Assembly: GCF_008039615.1 (NCBI RefSeq)
Contig: NZ_VDUZ01000010.1
Location: 62,001 to 126,000 of the forward strand
Length of the DNA stretch: 64,000 nucleotides
Source: Vineibacter terrae
GTDB taxonomy: Bacteria; Pseudomonadota; Alphaproteobacteria; Reyranellales; Reyranellaceae
Direction of reading: 5' to 3'
The position numbers were made by a program, and so were the translations under genes. Numbering within the stretch: position 1 is the stretch's first letter; each line of letters begins with the position of its first letter. This document shows, in pieces, positions 27,407 to 36,744 of the stretch. The notes beneath the pieces were generated by a model. It made no database searches, was not told the DNA's origin, and was given only the letters and a program-made list of their open reading frames with translations.

Positions 27407-29635
27407 GTGGGGATCGTCGATATCGCGGCATCGCCGTCGCCCGGGCCCGTGGCCGGACTCCCGGCGCGCGCGCTTGCCGTCATGCGGCGGCGCCTGGAAG
27501 CCGAGCGAGAGCGCTGGGTCTTGTGGTTGCCGGTGCTGCTGGGCAGCGGCATCGCCCTGTACTTCGAGCTGCCGGTCGAGCCCCCGCAATGGGTAGGCGT
27601 CGCCATCGTCGGCCTCGGCGTCCTGCTGGCATGGTCGGCCATGGCCGGCATGCCGGTCAGGCCGTTGGCGCTTGCCGTCATCGCCTTCGGCGCCGGCTTC
27701 GGCGTGGCGACATGGCGCACCGCGCAGATGGCGGCGCCGGTGCTGGCCCGCGCCTATGGACCGGCGGCGGTGGAAGGCCGGGTGGTGGAGGTCACGCTGC
27801 TGCCGGGCGGCCGGCGCCTGGTGCTCGACGATGTCGTGCTGCGCGGCCTGCGGCGCGAGGAGACGCCGGCGCGGGTGCGCGTGTCGCTGACCCGGGGCGG
27901 TGGCGAGCGCCTGGCCACGGGCGATCGCATCACCCTGGTCGCGGCCCTGTCGCCGCCGCCCGGCCCGGCGGCGCCCGGCGCCTTCGACTTCCAGCGTTTC
28001 GCCTGGTTCGCGCGCATCGGGGCGGTCGGCTACGCCGTGGGCAGGCCCACAATCATCCAGGCGGGGCAGCCGTCGGGCATCATCATGTGGATCGACGAGC
28101 TGCGCCGCCGGCTATCGGCGCGGCTCGTGGCGGTGCTGCCGGGCGATGCCGGTGCCCTGGCAGCGGCGCTGGTCGCGGGCGATCAGAGCGGCATTTCCAA
28201 GGACACGATGCAGGCCATGCGCGACTCGGGCCTGGCGCACCTGCTGTCGATCTCGGGCCTGCATATCAGCTTCGCGGCGCTGCTGGTGATGGGGCTGGTG
28301 CGCTACGGCCTGGCCGCCGTGCCACGCCTGGCGCTGCGCTATCCGATCAAGAAGTGGGCGGCGCTGGCCGGCGTGCTCGGCGCGTTGTTCTACACGATGC
28401 TGGCCGGCGCGCCGGTGCCCGCCCAGCGGTCGTTCCTGATGCTGGCCATCGTGCTGCTGGCGGTCCTGACAGACCGCACGGCGCTGACGATGCGCCTGGT
28501 CTGCTGGGCCGCGGTGGTGATCCTGCTGCTGCTGCCGGAGAGCCTGGTCGGCGCCAGCTTCCAGTTGTCGTTCGCGGCCGTCGTCGGCCTGGTCGCGGCC
28601 TGGGAAGCCTGGCGGCCATGGCAGGTCCGCCGCGAGGCAGGGCAGGCGCCGACTTTCCCGGGGCGCGTCGGTGGCTATGTGGCGGCCTCGCTGTTCACCA
28701 CCCTGGTCGCCAGCATCGCCACGGCGGGGTTCTCGGCCTACCACTTCAACCGGCTCAGCCTGGTCGGGATCCTGGCCAACCTCCTCGCCGTGCCGCTGAC
28801 CGGGATTTGGGTCATGCCCTGGGGGCTGGCGGCGCTCCTGCTGCTGCCGTTCGGTGGCGAGGCCCTGGCGCTGGTGCCGATGGGCTGGGGCATCGACGCC
28901 ATCATGTGGGTGGCGCGCGAGGCCGCGTCGTGGCCGGCGGCCGCGACGATGACACCGGCGATGCCGGGCGCATCGCTGTGGCTGCTGACACTGGGCGGCC
29001 TGTGGCTGTGCCTGTGGCGCACGTCGTGGCGCTGGTGGGGGCTGGCGCCCGTGGCCCTGGCGATGGCGCTGGGGCCGCTGCACCGGCCGCCGGACATCCT
29101 GGTGAGCGGCGATGCCCGGCTGGTCGGCGTGCGCACGGCCGATGGCGGCATGCTGCTGTCGTCGGGCCGCATCGAGCGTTTCACGGGGGAGAGCTGGGTC
29201 CGCCGCGCCGGTGTCGAGCAGGCCGGCCTGTGGCCGGTCGGCACCGAAAGCGCCGACGGCCGGCTGCGCTGCGACGCGCTGGGCTGCATCTACCGCCGTG
29301 ACGGCCGGCGCATCGCCATCGTCAGCAAGGTCGATGCCCTGGTCGACGATTGCGATGCCGTCGATATGATCCTGTCGCTGGTGCCGGTGCGCCGGCGCTG
29401 TCCGGCCGTGCGTCAGGTCGTCGACCGGTTCGACATCTGGCGCAACGGCGCTCACGCAGTCTGGCTGCAGGACGATGGCGACCTGCGGATTGAAAGCACC
29501 CGGCAAGCCCGCGGCGAGCGTCCCTGGGTGCCCAAGCCGGAAACGCGGCCGCGGCCGGCCGAAACCGGGAATGATCGGAGAGGATCGCCGGGACGCCGCG
29601 AGGAACGTCCGCGCCGCAATCAGAACTTGCGGTAG
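27407..29635 (+). CDS. comEC: ComEC/Rec2-family DNA-uptake channel protein
   Basis: Inner-membrane protein thought to move single-stranded DNA into the cytoplasm during natural transformation. The 742-residue product has an N-terminal membrane pair and DUF4131-type OB domain (about 40-205), then the competence domain with [17 protein letters not shown] (about 268-284) and some eight to ten membrane helices (to about 560). The C-terminal part (about 560-690) is a reduced domain without the HxHxDH metal-binding motif of a complete beta-lactamase-like nuclease, as in other Alphaproteobacteria. Start uncertain: GTG 27407 or ATG 27482. The end overlaps lexA by 16 bases in opposite orientation. Confidence 0.88.
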   Translation: MGIVDIAASPSPGPVAGLPARALAVMRRRLEAERERWVLWLPVLLGSGIALYFELPVEPPQWVGVAIVGLGVLLAWSAMAGMPVRPLALAVIAFGAGFGVATWRTAQMAAPVLARAYGPAAVEGRVVEVTLLPGGRRLVLDDVVLRGLRREETPARVRVSLTRGGGERLATGDRITLVAALSPPPGPAAPGAFDFQRFAWFARIGAVGYAVGRPTIIQAGQPSGIIMWIDELRRRLSARLVAVLPGDAGALAAALVAGDQSGISKDTMQAMRDSGLAHLLSISGLHISFAALLVMGLVRYGLAAVPRLALRYPIKKWAALAGVLGALFYTMLAGAPVPAQRSFLMLAIVLLAVLTDRTALTMRLVCWAAVVILLLLPESLVGASFQLSFAAVVGLVAAWEAWRPWQVRREAGQAPTFPGRVGGYVAASLFTTLVASIATAGFSAYHFNRLSLVGILANLLAVPLTGIWVMPWGLAALLLLPFGGEALALVPMGWGIDAIMWVAREAASWPAAATMTPAMPGASLWLLTLGGLWLCLWRTSWRWWGLAPVALAMALGPLHRPPDILVSGDARLVGVRTADGGMLLSSGRIERFTGESWVRRAGVEQAGLWPVGTESADGRLRCDALGCIYRRDGRRIAIVSKVDALVDDCDAVDMILSLVPVRRRCPAVRQVVDRFDIWRNGAHAVWLQDDGDLRIESTRQARGERPWVPKPETRPRPAETGNDRRGSPGRREERPRRNQNLR

Positions 29636-30381
29636 AGGCCGACCATGCGGCCCTGCACCTTGACCCGGTCCGGTCCGAAGATCCGGGTCTCGTAGCGGGC
29701 ATTGGCCGGCTCGAGCGCGATCGAGGCACCCTTGCGCCGCAAGCGCTTCAGGGTCGCTTCGGCGTCGTCGATCAGAGCCACCACGATGCTGCCGTTGTCG
29801 GCCGTGTCGCCGCTCTTGATGATGGCGATGTCGCCGTCGTTGATCCCGGCCTCGATCATCGAGTCGCCCTCGACCTGGAGGCAGTAGTGCGCGCCCTGGC
29901 CCAGCAGCGACACCGGCACGTCGATCGTCGTGGTGTTGTCGCGCAGCGCCTCGATCGGCGTGCCGGCGGCGATCTTGCCGTAAAGCGGCAGCGACAGTGC
30001 CGCAGCCTCGTTTGCCGGCACCAGCACGCCCGGCAGGTTGGGGCGGAAATCGCCCTTGATCACCTGCGGCACGAAAGTCGAGCCTGGTTCGCGCATCCCG
30101 ATATTGGCGGCGGCACGGCCGGCGGCGGGGACGAAGGCTGGATCCGGCATGTGCGGCACGGCCGCCGCTTCCGGCAGCTTCACCACCTGCAAGGCGCGGG
30201 CCCGGTGCGGCAGGCGGCGCAGGAAACCGCGCTCCTCCAGGCCGGTGATCAGGCGATGAATGCCCGACTTGGAACGCAACCGCAGCGCTTCTTTCATCTC
30301 ATCGAATGAAGGCGATACGCCATCTTCGTTGAGCCGCTTGTTGATGAAAACGAGCAACTCATACTGTTTGCGGGTCAGCAC
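29620..30381 (-). CDS. lexA: SOS-response repressor LexA
   Basis: Represses SOS genes until RecA filaments trigger self-cleavage. The 253 residues show the winged helix ([17 protein letters not shown] to about 65), a long alphaproteobacterial linker (about 70-130), the cleavage site Ala-Gly in KIAAGTP, the nucleophile in VEGDSM (Ser174) and the general base Lys212 (ATLKRL). It starts with GTG 30381 behind GAGGGCCAAC. A GTTC-N7-GTTC operator lies 59 bases upstream, so autorepression is expected. It is preceded by moeA in the same orientation. Confidence 0.96.
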   Translation of the reverse strand: MLTRKQYELLVFINKRLNEDGVSPSFDEMKEALRLRSKSGIHRLITGLEERGFLRRLPHRARALQVVKLPEAAAVPHMPDPAFVPAAGRAAANIGMREPGSTFVPQVIKGDFRPNLPGVLVPANEAAALSLPLYGKIAAGTPIEALRDNTTTIDVPVSLLGQGAHYCLQVEGDSMIEAGINDGDIAIIKSGDTADNGSIVVALIDDAEATLKRLRRKGASIALEPANARYETRIFGPDRVKVQGRMVGLYRKF

Positions 30382-30439
30382 GTTGGCCCTCGCTCCTGAT
30401 GCACCGCCTCATCTGGAATAAAACCAGAACAGGCGCCAT

Positions 30440-30454
30440 GTTCTAGTTTAGTTC
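30440..30454 (-). promoter_or_regulatory. LexA binding site (alphaproteobacterial SOS box)
   Basis: GTTCTAGTTTAGTTC matches the direct-repeat SOS box GTTC-N7-GTTC established for Alphaproteobacteria. It lies in the lexA promoter region. A GAAC at 30427-30430 also faces the first GTTC. Confidence 0.85.
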
Positions 30455-30497
30455 ATGACAAATAGCAAGGGCTTACAAACTGGAGGGGCTTATTCGC

Positions 30498-31715
30498 TCA
30501 GAAAGTGCCGCCGAGATCGGCAAAATCGATGATTTCGACCGCGCTGCCGGCGATGCGCGCCGCATCATGCGCCGGCCGCACCAGCAGGCCGTCGGCATGG
30601 GCGAGGAAGGACAGCATCGAGCTGTCCTGCACGCTGAACGGGGTCACGACCGGCAGGCCGCTGCCGTCGCGGCCGAGCCGGCAGCGCACATAGTCCTGGC
30701 GCGTGTCGTTGGCCGCGACATCGCTGCCGAGCACGGCGCGCCGCGTCGCAACGGGGCTGCCGGGCAGGCCCGACAGGCGCTCGATGGCCGGCTTGAGGAA
30801 CAGTAGGGCGCAGACCATGGTCGATACCGGATTGCCCGGCAATCCCAGCGCCGTCTGCGCCGCACGCTCGGCGAACATCAGCGGCTTGCCCGGGCGCATC
30901 GCGATGCGCCAGAAATCGAGGTCGAAACCCTGCGCCTTGAGCGCGTCCTGGACGAGGTCATGCTCGCCGACGGAGGCACCGCCCAGCGTCACCAGCAGGT
31001 CGCACGACAAGCCGGCGCTGATGCGCGTCCCGATGTCCTCGTGCGTGTCGCGCGCGATGCCCAGCAGGATCGCCTCGCCGCCCCAGCCGCGCACGAGAGC
31101 GGCCACCGCCAGCGCGGATGACGAGAGGATCTGGTTCGGCCCCACCGGCTCGCCCGGCATGACGAGCTCGTCGCCCGTCGCGAGGATGCCGATGCGCGGC
31201 CGCCGGTGCACCGACAGCCACGGCGTGTTCATCGCCGCCGCCAAGGCGACGTCGCGCGGCGCAAGGCGGCGGCCGGTCTCGATCCCGACAGTGCCGGCTG
31301 CGAAATCAAGCCCGCGTCGGCGGATATGCCGCCCCGGCTGAGCCCCCTCGAGGATCGTGACGGTGCCGGCCGTCTCGACCTTGGTGTTCTCCTGAATCAC
31401 GATCGTGTCGGCGCCGGCCGGCACGGGCCCGCCGGTGAAGATGCGGACCGCTTCGCCGGCGCCCAGCGTCCCCGCATAGGCGCCGCCAGCGGGCGCCTGT
31501 CCCACCACGTGCAGCGTGGCCGGCAGCCTGCCGCAATCGACGGCGCGCACGGCGTAGCCGTCCATCGCCGACAGGTCGGCGAACGGCTGGTCGAGCCGGG
31601 CCACGACGGGTGCCGCCAGCACACGTCCGGCGGCGTCCGCGATGGACACCGTTTCTGCCGGCAGCGGCGCGTGCCGCGCCACGATCCGGGCCAGCGCCTC
31701 GTCTACCGTGAGCAT
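30498..31715 (-). CDS. moeA: Molybdopterin molybdotransferase
   Basis: Inserts molybdate into adenylylated molybdopterin to give the molybdenum cofactor. The 405 residues show the MoeA N-terminal domains with DQPFADLSAMDGYAVRA (about 45-61), IFTGGPVPAGADT (about 92-104), the MogA-like domain with ILSSSALAVAALVRGWG (about 194-210) and LVTLGGASVGEHD (about 245-257), then the GLPGNPVST motif. ATG 31715 (MLTVDEALARI) gives the usual N terminus. It ends an apparent trpD-trpC-moaC-moeA transcription unit, 15 bases after moaC. Confidence 0.95.
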   Translation of the reverse strand: MLTVDEALARIVARHAPLPAETVSIADAAGRVLAAPVVARLDQPFADLSAMDGYAVRAVDCGRLPATLHVVGQAPAGGAYAGTLGAGEAVRIFTGGPVPAGADTIVIQENTKVETAGTVTILEGAQPGRHIRRRGLDFAAGTVGIETGRRLAPRDVALAAAMNTPWLSVHRRPRIGILATGDELVMPGEPVGPNQILSSSALAVAALVRGWGGEAILLGIARDTHEDIGTRISAGLSCDLLVTLGGASVGEHDLVQDALKAQGFDLDFWRIAMRPGKPLMFAERAAQTALGLPGNPVSTMVCALLFLKPAIERLSGLPGSPVATRRAVLGSDVAANDTRQDYVRCRLGRDGSGLPVVTPFSVQDSSMLSFLAHADGLLVRPAHDAARIAGSAVEIIDFADLGGTF

Positions 31716-31729
31716 GCGCGAACCTCGTC

Positions 31730-32206
31730 CTACTGCGCTTCGTAAGTGCCGGATTTGCCGCCCGACTTGCGGACCAGCCGCAGGTCGGTGATGGTCATGC
31801 CGCGGTCGACTGATTTGCACATGTCGTACACGGTCAGCGCCGCGACCGAGGCCGCCGTCAGCGCCTCCATCTCGACTCCCGTCCGGCCCGTCAGCTTGCA
31901 GGTGGCCTCGATGTCGACGGCAGCGCGCGCTGCGTCGCAGCGCAAGGTCACCTGCACCGACGTCAGCGCCAGCGGATGGCAGAGCGGGATCAGGTCGGGC
32001 GTGCGCTTGGCGGCCATGATGCCGGCGAGCTGCGCCACGGCGAGCACGTCGCCTTTCTTGACCACCTTGTCCTGGATCAGCTTCAGGGTGTCGGGACGCA
32101 TGGTCACGGTGGCGCGTGCCGTGGCCAGCCGCTCGGTCTCGGCCTTGTCGCCGACATCGACCATGCGCGCATTGCCTTCGACGTCGAAATGGGTCAGCTC
32201 GGCCAT
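31730..32206 (-). CDS. moaC: Cyclic pyranopterin monophosphate synthase MoaC
   Basis: Forms cyclic pyranopterin monophosphate from the MoaA product in molybdenum-cofactor synthesis; a hexamer. The 158-residue product matches the family length. It shows the [20 protein letters not shown] start, [14 protein letters not shown] (about 70-83), [19 protein letters not shown] (about 105-123) and the catalytic [11 protein letters not shown] (about 127-137). An ATG at 32221 overlaps the trpC stop, but GGAGG lies 7 bases before ATG 32206, so the latter is preferred. Confidence 0.95.
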   Translation of the reverse strand: MAELTHFDVEGNARMVDVGDKAETERLATARATVTMRPDTLKLIQDKVVKKGDVLAVAQLAGIMAAKRTPDLIPLCHPLALTSVQVTLRCDAARAAVDIEATCKLTGRTGVEMEALTAASVAALTVYDMCKSVDRGMTITDLRLVRKSGGKSGTYEAQ

Positions 32207-32217
32207 GGCAGCCTCCG

Positions 32218-33087
32218 TCATCCCGCGGCGTCCGCCAGCGGCAGCGGGTCGGCGAGCATGGCGCGCACGGCGGCCGCGACGTCCTGCTTGCGCATGAAGC
32301 TTTCGCCGATGAGGAAGCAGCGGGCGCCGACCCGCGCCATGCGGGCGAGATCCGCGGCGCTGTCCAGGCCGCTCTCGCAGATCAGCAGGCGGTCGCGCGG
32401 GATTGCGCGCGCCAGCGCCTCGGTCGTGCCGAGGTCGACCTGCAGCGTCTTGAGATTGCGGTTGTTGATGCCGATCAGCTTGGTGTCGAGGGCGAGCGCA
32501 CGCTCCAGCTCGGCCGCGTCATGCACCTCCGCCAGCACGTCCATGTCCCAGCGCCGCGCCAGGCAGCACAGCTCGCGCGCCAGCGCCTCGTCGAGGCAGG
32601 CCATAATCAGCAGGATGCAATCGGCGCCCAATGCACGGCTTTCGACGACCTGGTAGGGGTCGAGCATGAAGTCCTTGCGCAACGCCGGCAGCGTCGGCGC
32701 GGCGGCGCGGGCGGCTACGAGATAGGCGTCATTGCCCTGGAAGTAGGGCGTGTCGGTCAGCACCGACAGGCAGGTGGCGCCGCCCGATGCGTAGGCAGCC
32801 GCCAGCGCCGGGGGATCGAAGTCGGCCCGGATCAGGCCCTTGGATGGCGAGGCCTTCTTGATCTCGGCGATCAGCCCGTAGCGCCCGCCATCCGCCGCCG
32901 CCTGCAACGCGGCGCCGAAGCCGCGGGGCGCTTCGGCACGGCGCGCATCAGCCTCCACCGCCGCCAGCGGCCGCTCCGCCTTGCGCCGCTGAACCAGCGC
33001 CGCCTTGTCGGCGTTGATGCGGTCAAGCGCGGTGCCGGTGGCGGCGAAGCCGGCGATCATCTGCAGGGTGGTGGCGTCTGCGGGCAT
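32218..33087 (-). CDS. trpC: Indole-3-glycerol phosphate synthase
   Basis: Fourth pathway step of tryptophan synthesis, ring closure of CdRP to indole-3-glycerol phosphate; a TIM barrel. The 289 residues show [15 protein letters not shown] (about 72-86), [11 protein letters not shown] (about 133-143), [11 protein letters not shown] (about 197-207) and the C-terminal LIGESFMR. The N terminus as drawn is slightly long; ATG 33060 (MIAGFAATG) is possible. It lies 77 bases after trpD and overlaps the moaC leader. Confidence 0.95.
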   Translation of the reverse strand: MPADATTLQMIAGFAATGTALDRINADKAALVQRRKAERPLAAVEADARRAEAPRGFGAALQAAADGGRYGLIAEIKKASPSKGLIRADFDPPALAAAYASGGATCLSVLTDTPYFQGNDAYLVAARAAAPTLPALRKDFMLDPYQVVESRALGADCILLIMACLDEALARELCCLARRWDMDVLAEVHDAAELERALALDTKLIGINNRNLKTLQVDLGTTEALARAIPRDRLLICESGLDSAADLARMARVGARCFLIGESFMRKQDVAAAVRAMLADPLPLADAAG

Positions 33088-33164
33088 TGCCTGGGGTCCT
33101 TGCCGATCTGGCCGCTGTCAGGGGCGCTGCCCATGGTCTACGCGATGCGCCGCCGGTCCGCTAT

Positions 33165-34220
33165 CTATCCCTTGGCCGCACCGCAGATCGCGATCAGCTT
33201 GTCGAGCGCGGCTTTGGCCTTGCCCGAGGCGATGGCCTGGGCGGCCATGGCGGCGCCGTCCTTGATGGTCGAGGCCTTGCCGGCCACGGTCAGGGCGGCG
33301 CCGGCATTGAGCAGCACGATGTCGCGGAAGGCGCTCTTCTCGCCGCTCAGCACGCCGCGGATCGCCGCCGCGTTGTAGGCCGGGTCTCGGCCCTTGAGCT
33401 GCTCCAGGGTCGCGCGCGGCAGGCCGGCTTCCTCGGGTGTGATCTCGAGCTCGCGGATCGTGACGCGGCCGCCGTCGTGCGACATCATCTCGGCGGCGAA
33501 CGTGGTGGTCGTGGTCGTGATCTCGTCCATCCCGTCGGCGCCGTGCACGACCAGCGCGCGCTCGAGCCCGAGCTGGCCCAGGGCTTCGGCGACCGGCCGC
33601 ACCCATTTGCGGTCATAGACGCCGACCAGCTGGCGGCGCACCAGGGCCGGGTTCGACAGCGGGCCCAGCATGTTGAAGATGGTGCGGGTTGGCGCCAGCT
33701 CGACCCGAGGGCCGGCGACGTTGCGCATGGCGCTGTGGTGGCGTGGCGCCATCAGGAAGCAGATCCCAGCCTCCCGCAACGATTGCTCGAGGGTCTCCAC
33801 CGGCAGCTCGAGGCCGACGCCCAGGGCGCCCAGCACGTCGCCGGCTCCCGACTTGGAGGTGAAGGCGCGATTGCCATGCTTGGCCACCGGCACGCCGCAG
33901 CCGGCGACCACCAGCGCCGAGGCGCTCGACACGTTGTAGGTGCCGTGATGGTCGCCGCCGGTGCCCACGATGTCGATGGCGCCCGGCGGGGCGTTGACCC
34001 GCAGCACCTTGGCGCGCAGCACGGCGGCGCCGCCGGCCAGCTCGTCGGCCGTCTCGCCGCGCACGCGCAGCGCCATCAGGAAGGCGCCCATCTGGGCCGG
34101 CGTGGCGTTGCCTGCGGTCATGATGTCGAAGGCGCGCTCGGCCTCGGGCCGCGTCAGACCGGCGCCGGTGCCGACCTTGGCCAGAAGCTGCCGGAATTCG
34201 TCGATGTCTCCGCTCACCAC
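33165..34220 (-). CDS. trpD: Anthranilate phosphoribosyltransferase
   Basis: Second step of tryptophan synthesis, joining anthranilate and PRPP. The 351 residues show the PRPP loop DIVGTGGDHHGTYNVSSASALV (about 83-104), KHGNRAFTSKSGAGDVL (about 113-129), the anthranilate-binding RTIFNMLGPLSNPA (about 178-191) and VVHGADGMDEIT (about 224-235). It probably starts with GTG 34220 or the adjacent GTG 34217. No trpG or trpE is nearby, unlike many relatives where trpG precedes trpD. Confidence 0.95.
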   Translation of the reverse strand: MVSGDIDEFRQLLAKVGTGAGLTRPEAERAFDIMTAGNATPAQMGAFLMALRVRGETADELAGGAAVLRAKVLRVNAPPGAIDIVGTGGDHHGTYNVSSASALVVAGCGVPVAKHGNRAFTSKSGAGDVLGALGVGLELPVETLEQSLREAGICFLMAPRHHSAMRNVAGPRVELAPTRTIFNMLGPLSNPALVRRQLVGVYDRKWVRPVAEALGQLGLERALVVHGADGMDEITTTTTTFAAEMMSHDGGRVTIRELEITPEEAGLPRATLEQLKGRDPAYNAAAIRGVLSGEKSAFRDIVLLNAGAALTVAGKASTIKDGAAMAAQAIASGKAKAALDKLIAICGAAKG

Positions 34221-34327
34221 ACCGCCCTCGGGAAATCACGTCCGAGGCAGCTATAGCCACTGTGCCGGGGCAAGTCGACCAGCGCATCCGAACAGGGCAG
34301 GGAGCCTAAAATACAACTATAGATTAG

Positions 34328-34344
34328 TTCTATGTATCATAGAA
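34328..34344. other. AT-rich palindrome in the trpD upstream region
   Basis: TTCTATG-TAT-CATAGAA is a perfect 7-base inverted repeat in an unusually AT-rich patch (about 34305-34370). It could be an operator for trpD or for the coiled-coil gene at 34509. No known motif was recognised. The rest of 34221-34508 shows nothing else. Confidence 0.4.
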
Positions 34345-34508
34345 TCTACTAATAGGAATTTAAGGCGAATTGAAAGGTCGCAGTGATCCGATGACCGAAA
34401 AAGCGGGCCCTGCGCGAGTAGCGTTGTCGTGTTGAGCAGCCAGTGATCATCTGACTGCGTGGAGCGGCGAGACGTGACCACCTTCCATCAACCCACTATA
34501 ATCGGAGA

Positions 34509-34742
34509 ATGACCGCCGTGCCCGAACCCTCGCTCGAACTCCTCCAGGTGATGGTCCAGAAAGCGCTGGACGGCATCGCCCGAATGGAGGTGGGGCAGCG
34601 CGAGATCATCCAGCGGCTTGGCCGGCTGGAGCGGCTCACCGCCGACCTGCACCAGGATTGGGCAACGCAGTCGCTGCGCATGGACAATATCGGCGACCGG
34701 CTCACCCGGATCGAGACCCGCATTGGCTTGGTGGAGGGGTGA
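34509..34742 (+). CDS. Small coiled-coil protein of unknown function
   Basis: A 77-residue, strongly helical protein. Leucine/isoleucine heptads run through most of it (LLQVMVQKALDGI, then IIQRLGRLERLTADL and RMDNIGDRLTRIETRI), so a coiled-coil dimer or trimer is likely. CGGAGA just before ATG 34509 serves as ribosome site. No operon partner: trpD is divergent and the helicase is convergent. Function unknown; similar short coiled-coil proteins are common in this class. Confidence 0.6.
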   Translation: MTAVPEPSLELLQVMVQKALDGIARMEVGQREIIQRLGRLERLTADLHQDWATQSLRMDNIGDRLTRIETRIGLVEG

Positions 34743-34787
34743 GTCCAGCCGACCAGATCAGCACGCCAATGCGCATCACCTGGGGTC

Positions 34788-34808
34788 GCCGGGCGGGCTG
34801 AGCCCGGC
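34788..34808. terminator. Hairpin between convergent genes
   Basis: GCCGGGC and GCCCGGC form a perfect 7-base stem with a 7-base loop, between the coiled-coil gene and the convergent helicase gene. No T-run follows on either strand. Confidence 0.35.
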
Positions 34809-34836
34809 TGTGCCCCAGGATCTTCCGTGCGAAGGC

Positions 34837-36453
34837 CTAGCGGCCGTCGCCACCGTGGCTGCTCAGGGACCGCATCCAGGAGTCGCCACGCGGCCGCGAC
34901 GGCCCGCGCGCAGGTCCGGACGCCCGCGACGCGCCGTCAGCGCCCGGATGCCCTTTGCCATGGCTGTGGCGTCGCTCGCCGCGCGGCCCATGCGCGCGCG
35001 CGCCGTCGTCGTTGTGGCGGGCACCGTCGCGCCGGCTGTCGGCATGGGCCGGGCGTTCCCGCTTGGGCGTAGGATGATTGCGGCTGGCCGGGTCGGCGCC
35101 GCCACGCGTGCCATCACCACCGCGATGAAGATGGCGCGTCGACCGGTCCTCGTGTCGCGGCGACTCGTTGCGCCCACCGGCGCCATGGCCCCGCTGCCCG
35201 CGGCCGGGATGCTCGCTGCGTCGCCCGCCATGGCCGCCGCCACCGCCACCGCCATGGGTGCGGCGACCCTGCAGGCTGGCCGGCGGCGGCGCCGTGACAC
35301 TGCCGTTGGCGATGCCGGCGTGGTGGAACGGATGGTCGGTCGACACCGGTATCTTCTGGCGCGTGGTGCGCTCGATGTCGCGCAGATAGCCGGCTTCGCC
35401 GGCATCGCAGAACGCGATCGCCGCGCCGTCGGCGCCGGCGCGCGCCGTGCGGCCGATGCGGTGCACGTAGCTCTCGGGCTCGTTGGGCAGGTCGAAGTTG
35501 AAGACGTGCGTGACGTCGTCGATATCGATGCCGCGGGCCGCGATGTCGGTGGCCACCAGCACGCGCAGCCGGCCTTCCTTGAACTGCGCCAGCGCCTTCT
35601 GGCGGGCGCCCTGGGACTTGTTGCCGTGGATGGCGGCGGACGGCACCGCAGCCTTGTCCAGGGCCTCGGAGACCTTGTTGGCGCTGTGCTTGGTGCGGGT
35701 GAAGACCAGCGCGCGGCGGATTGACGAGTCCTGCAGCAGGTGGACCAGCAGCTCGCGCTTCTTGGCGGTGTCAACGAACATCACCTGCTGGGCGATGCGC
35801 TCGACGGTGGTGGCCGGCGGAGTCACCTCGATCCTCACCGGCTCGCGCAGCAGGTCGCGTGCCAGGGTGGCGATGTCGGCCGGCATGGTGGCCGACAGCA
35901 GGGCCGTCTGGCGCGCCGCCGGCAGTGTGCGCACGATGCGGCGCACGTCGTGGATGAAGCCCATGTCCAGCATGCGGTCGGCTTCATCGAGGACGAACAC
36001 CTCGAGCTCGCCCAGGGACACGGCGCGCTGGCCGATCAGGTCGAGCAGGCGGCCCGGTGTCGCCACCAGGATGTCGACGCCGGGCTGCAGCGCCTGGATC
36101 TGCGGCCGTTCGCTGACGCCGCCGAAGACGCATGCCACACGCAGCGGCAGGAAGCGGCCGTAACGGTTGAAGCTCTCGGCGATCTGCAGCGCCAGCTCGC
36201 GCGTCGGCGCCAGGATCAGCGCGCGGCAGGTGCGGCCGGCCGGCCGCCGGCGCGCCGCCGCCAGGCGGTGCAGGATCGGCAGCGCGAAGGCCGCGGTCTT
36301 GCCGGTGCCGGTCTGGGCGATGCCCAGCAGGTCGCTGCCGGCGAGCAGCGGCGGGATCGCCTTCTGCTGAATCGGGGTAGGGGTCTCGTAGCCATCGGCG
36401 GCCAGCGCGCGCGAGAGGGGCTCGGCAAGCTGGAGGTCGGTGAACGAAGTCAT
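34837..36453 (-). CDS. rhlE: DEAD-box RNA helicase (RhlE type)
   Basis: ATP-dependent RNA unwinding, likely in ribosome assembly or RNA turnover. The 538-residue protein has the full motif set in the first ~370 residues: Q motif (TPTPIQQKAIP), AQTGTGKT, APTRELALQI, TPGRLLD, VLDEADRMLDMGF, SATMP, VATDIAARGIDID and HRIGRTARAG. Residues from about 395 onward are a disordered, basic tail rich in G, R, H and S, as in RhlE-type enzymes, probably for RNA binding. ATG 36453 is the family start; upstream codons look non-coding. Confidence 0.94.
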   Translation of the reverse strand: MTSFTDLQLAEPLSRALAADGYETPTPIQQKAIPPLLAGSDLLGIAQTGTGKTAAFALPILHRLAAARRRPAGRTCRALILAPTRELALQIAESFNRYGRFLPLRVACVFGGVSERPQIQALQPGVDILVATPGRLLDLIGQRAVSLGELEVFVLDEADRMLDMGFIHDVRRIVRTLPAARQTALLSATMPADIATLARDLLREPVRIEVTPPATTVERIAQQVMFVDTAKKRELLVHLLQDSSIRRALVFTRTKHSANKVSEALDKAAVPSAAIHGNKSQGARQKALAQFKEGRLRVLVATDIAARGIDIDDVTHVFNFDLPNEPESYVHRIGRTARAGADGAAIAFCDAGEAGYLRDIERTTRQKIPVSTDHPFHHAGIANGSVTAPPPASLQGRRTHGGGGGGGHGGRRSEHPGRGQRGHGAGGRNESPRHEDRSTRHLHRGGDGTRGGADPASRNHPTPKRERPAHADSRRDGARHNDDGARAHGPRGERRHSHGKGHPGADGASRASGPARGPSRPRGDSWMRSLSSHGGDGR

Positions 36454-36661
36454 TGTTGTGATGTTTCTTTCCAAACAGACATGCCCGGCCCGCAAACGGG
36501 GGCGTGAGGGCATCGCGGGCGCGCAATCGCGACGCACGTCTGGGCGCGCGCGGACGGTCCGCATTCAAACCCTTGGCTCGCGACGGCGGGTTCTGGGAGG
36601 TCTCAGCAGCGCGCTGATATGCCGGCTCGAAGCGGGCGAGGCGCGTTACCGCGAGAAGAGG

Positions 36662-36681
36662 TCAAACGCGTAAACGTTTGA
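36662..36681. promoter_or_regulatory. Palindrome, candidate operator
   Basis: TCAAACG-CGTAAA-CGTTTGA has perfect 7-base arms. It lies 209 bases upstream of the helicase start and 64 bases after the PfkB gene. The AAACG/CGTTT arms resemble LacI-family half sites in general style. No regulator of that family is nearby. Confidence 0.35.
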
Positions 36682-36744
36682 TGGCGAACGATATGCGGGT
36701 TTTGATATCGGATGTCAACCACGCATCGACGCATGGCATACCGG

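Noticed and set aside
27259-27720. 154-residue N-terminal extension of glutamyl-tRNA synthetase
   Set aside because: GltX begins at [11 protein letters not shown]; the extension overlaps the divergent comEC gene and looks non-coding.
36454-36564. N-terminal extension of the helicase to 36564
   Set aside because: The added residues are arginine/alanine-rich without conservation; the family starts at MTSFTDLQL (36453).
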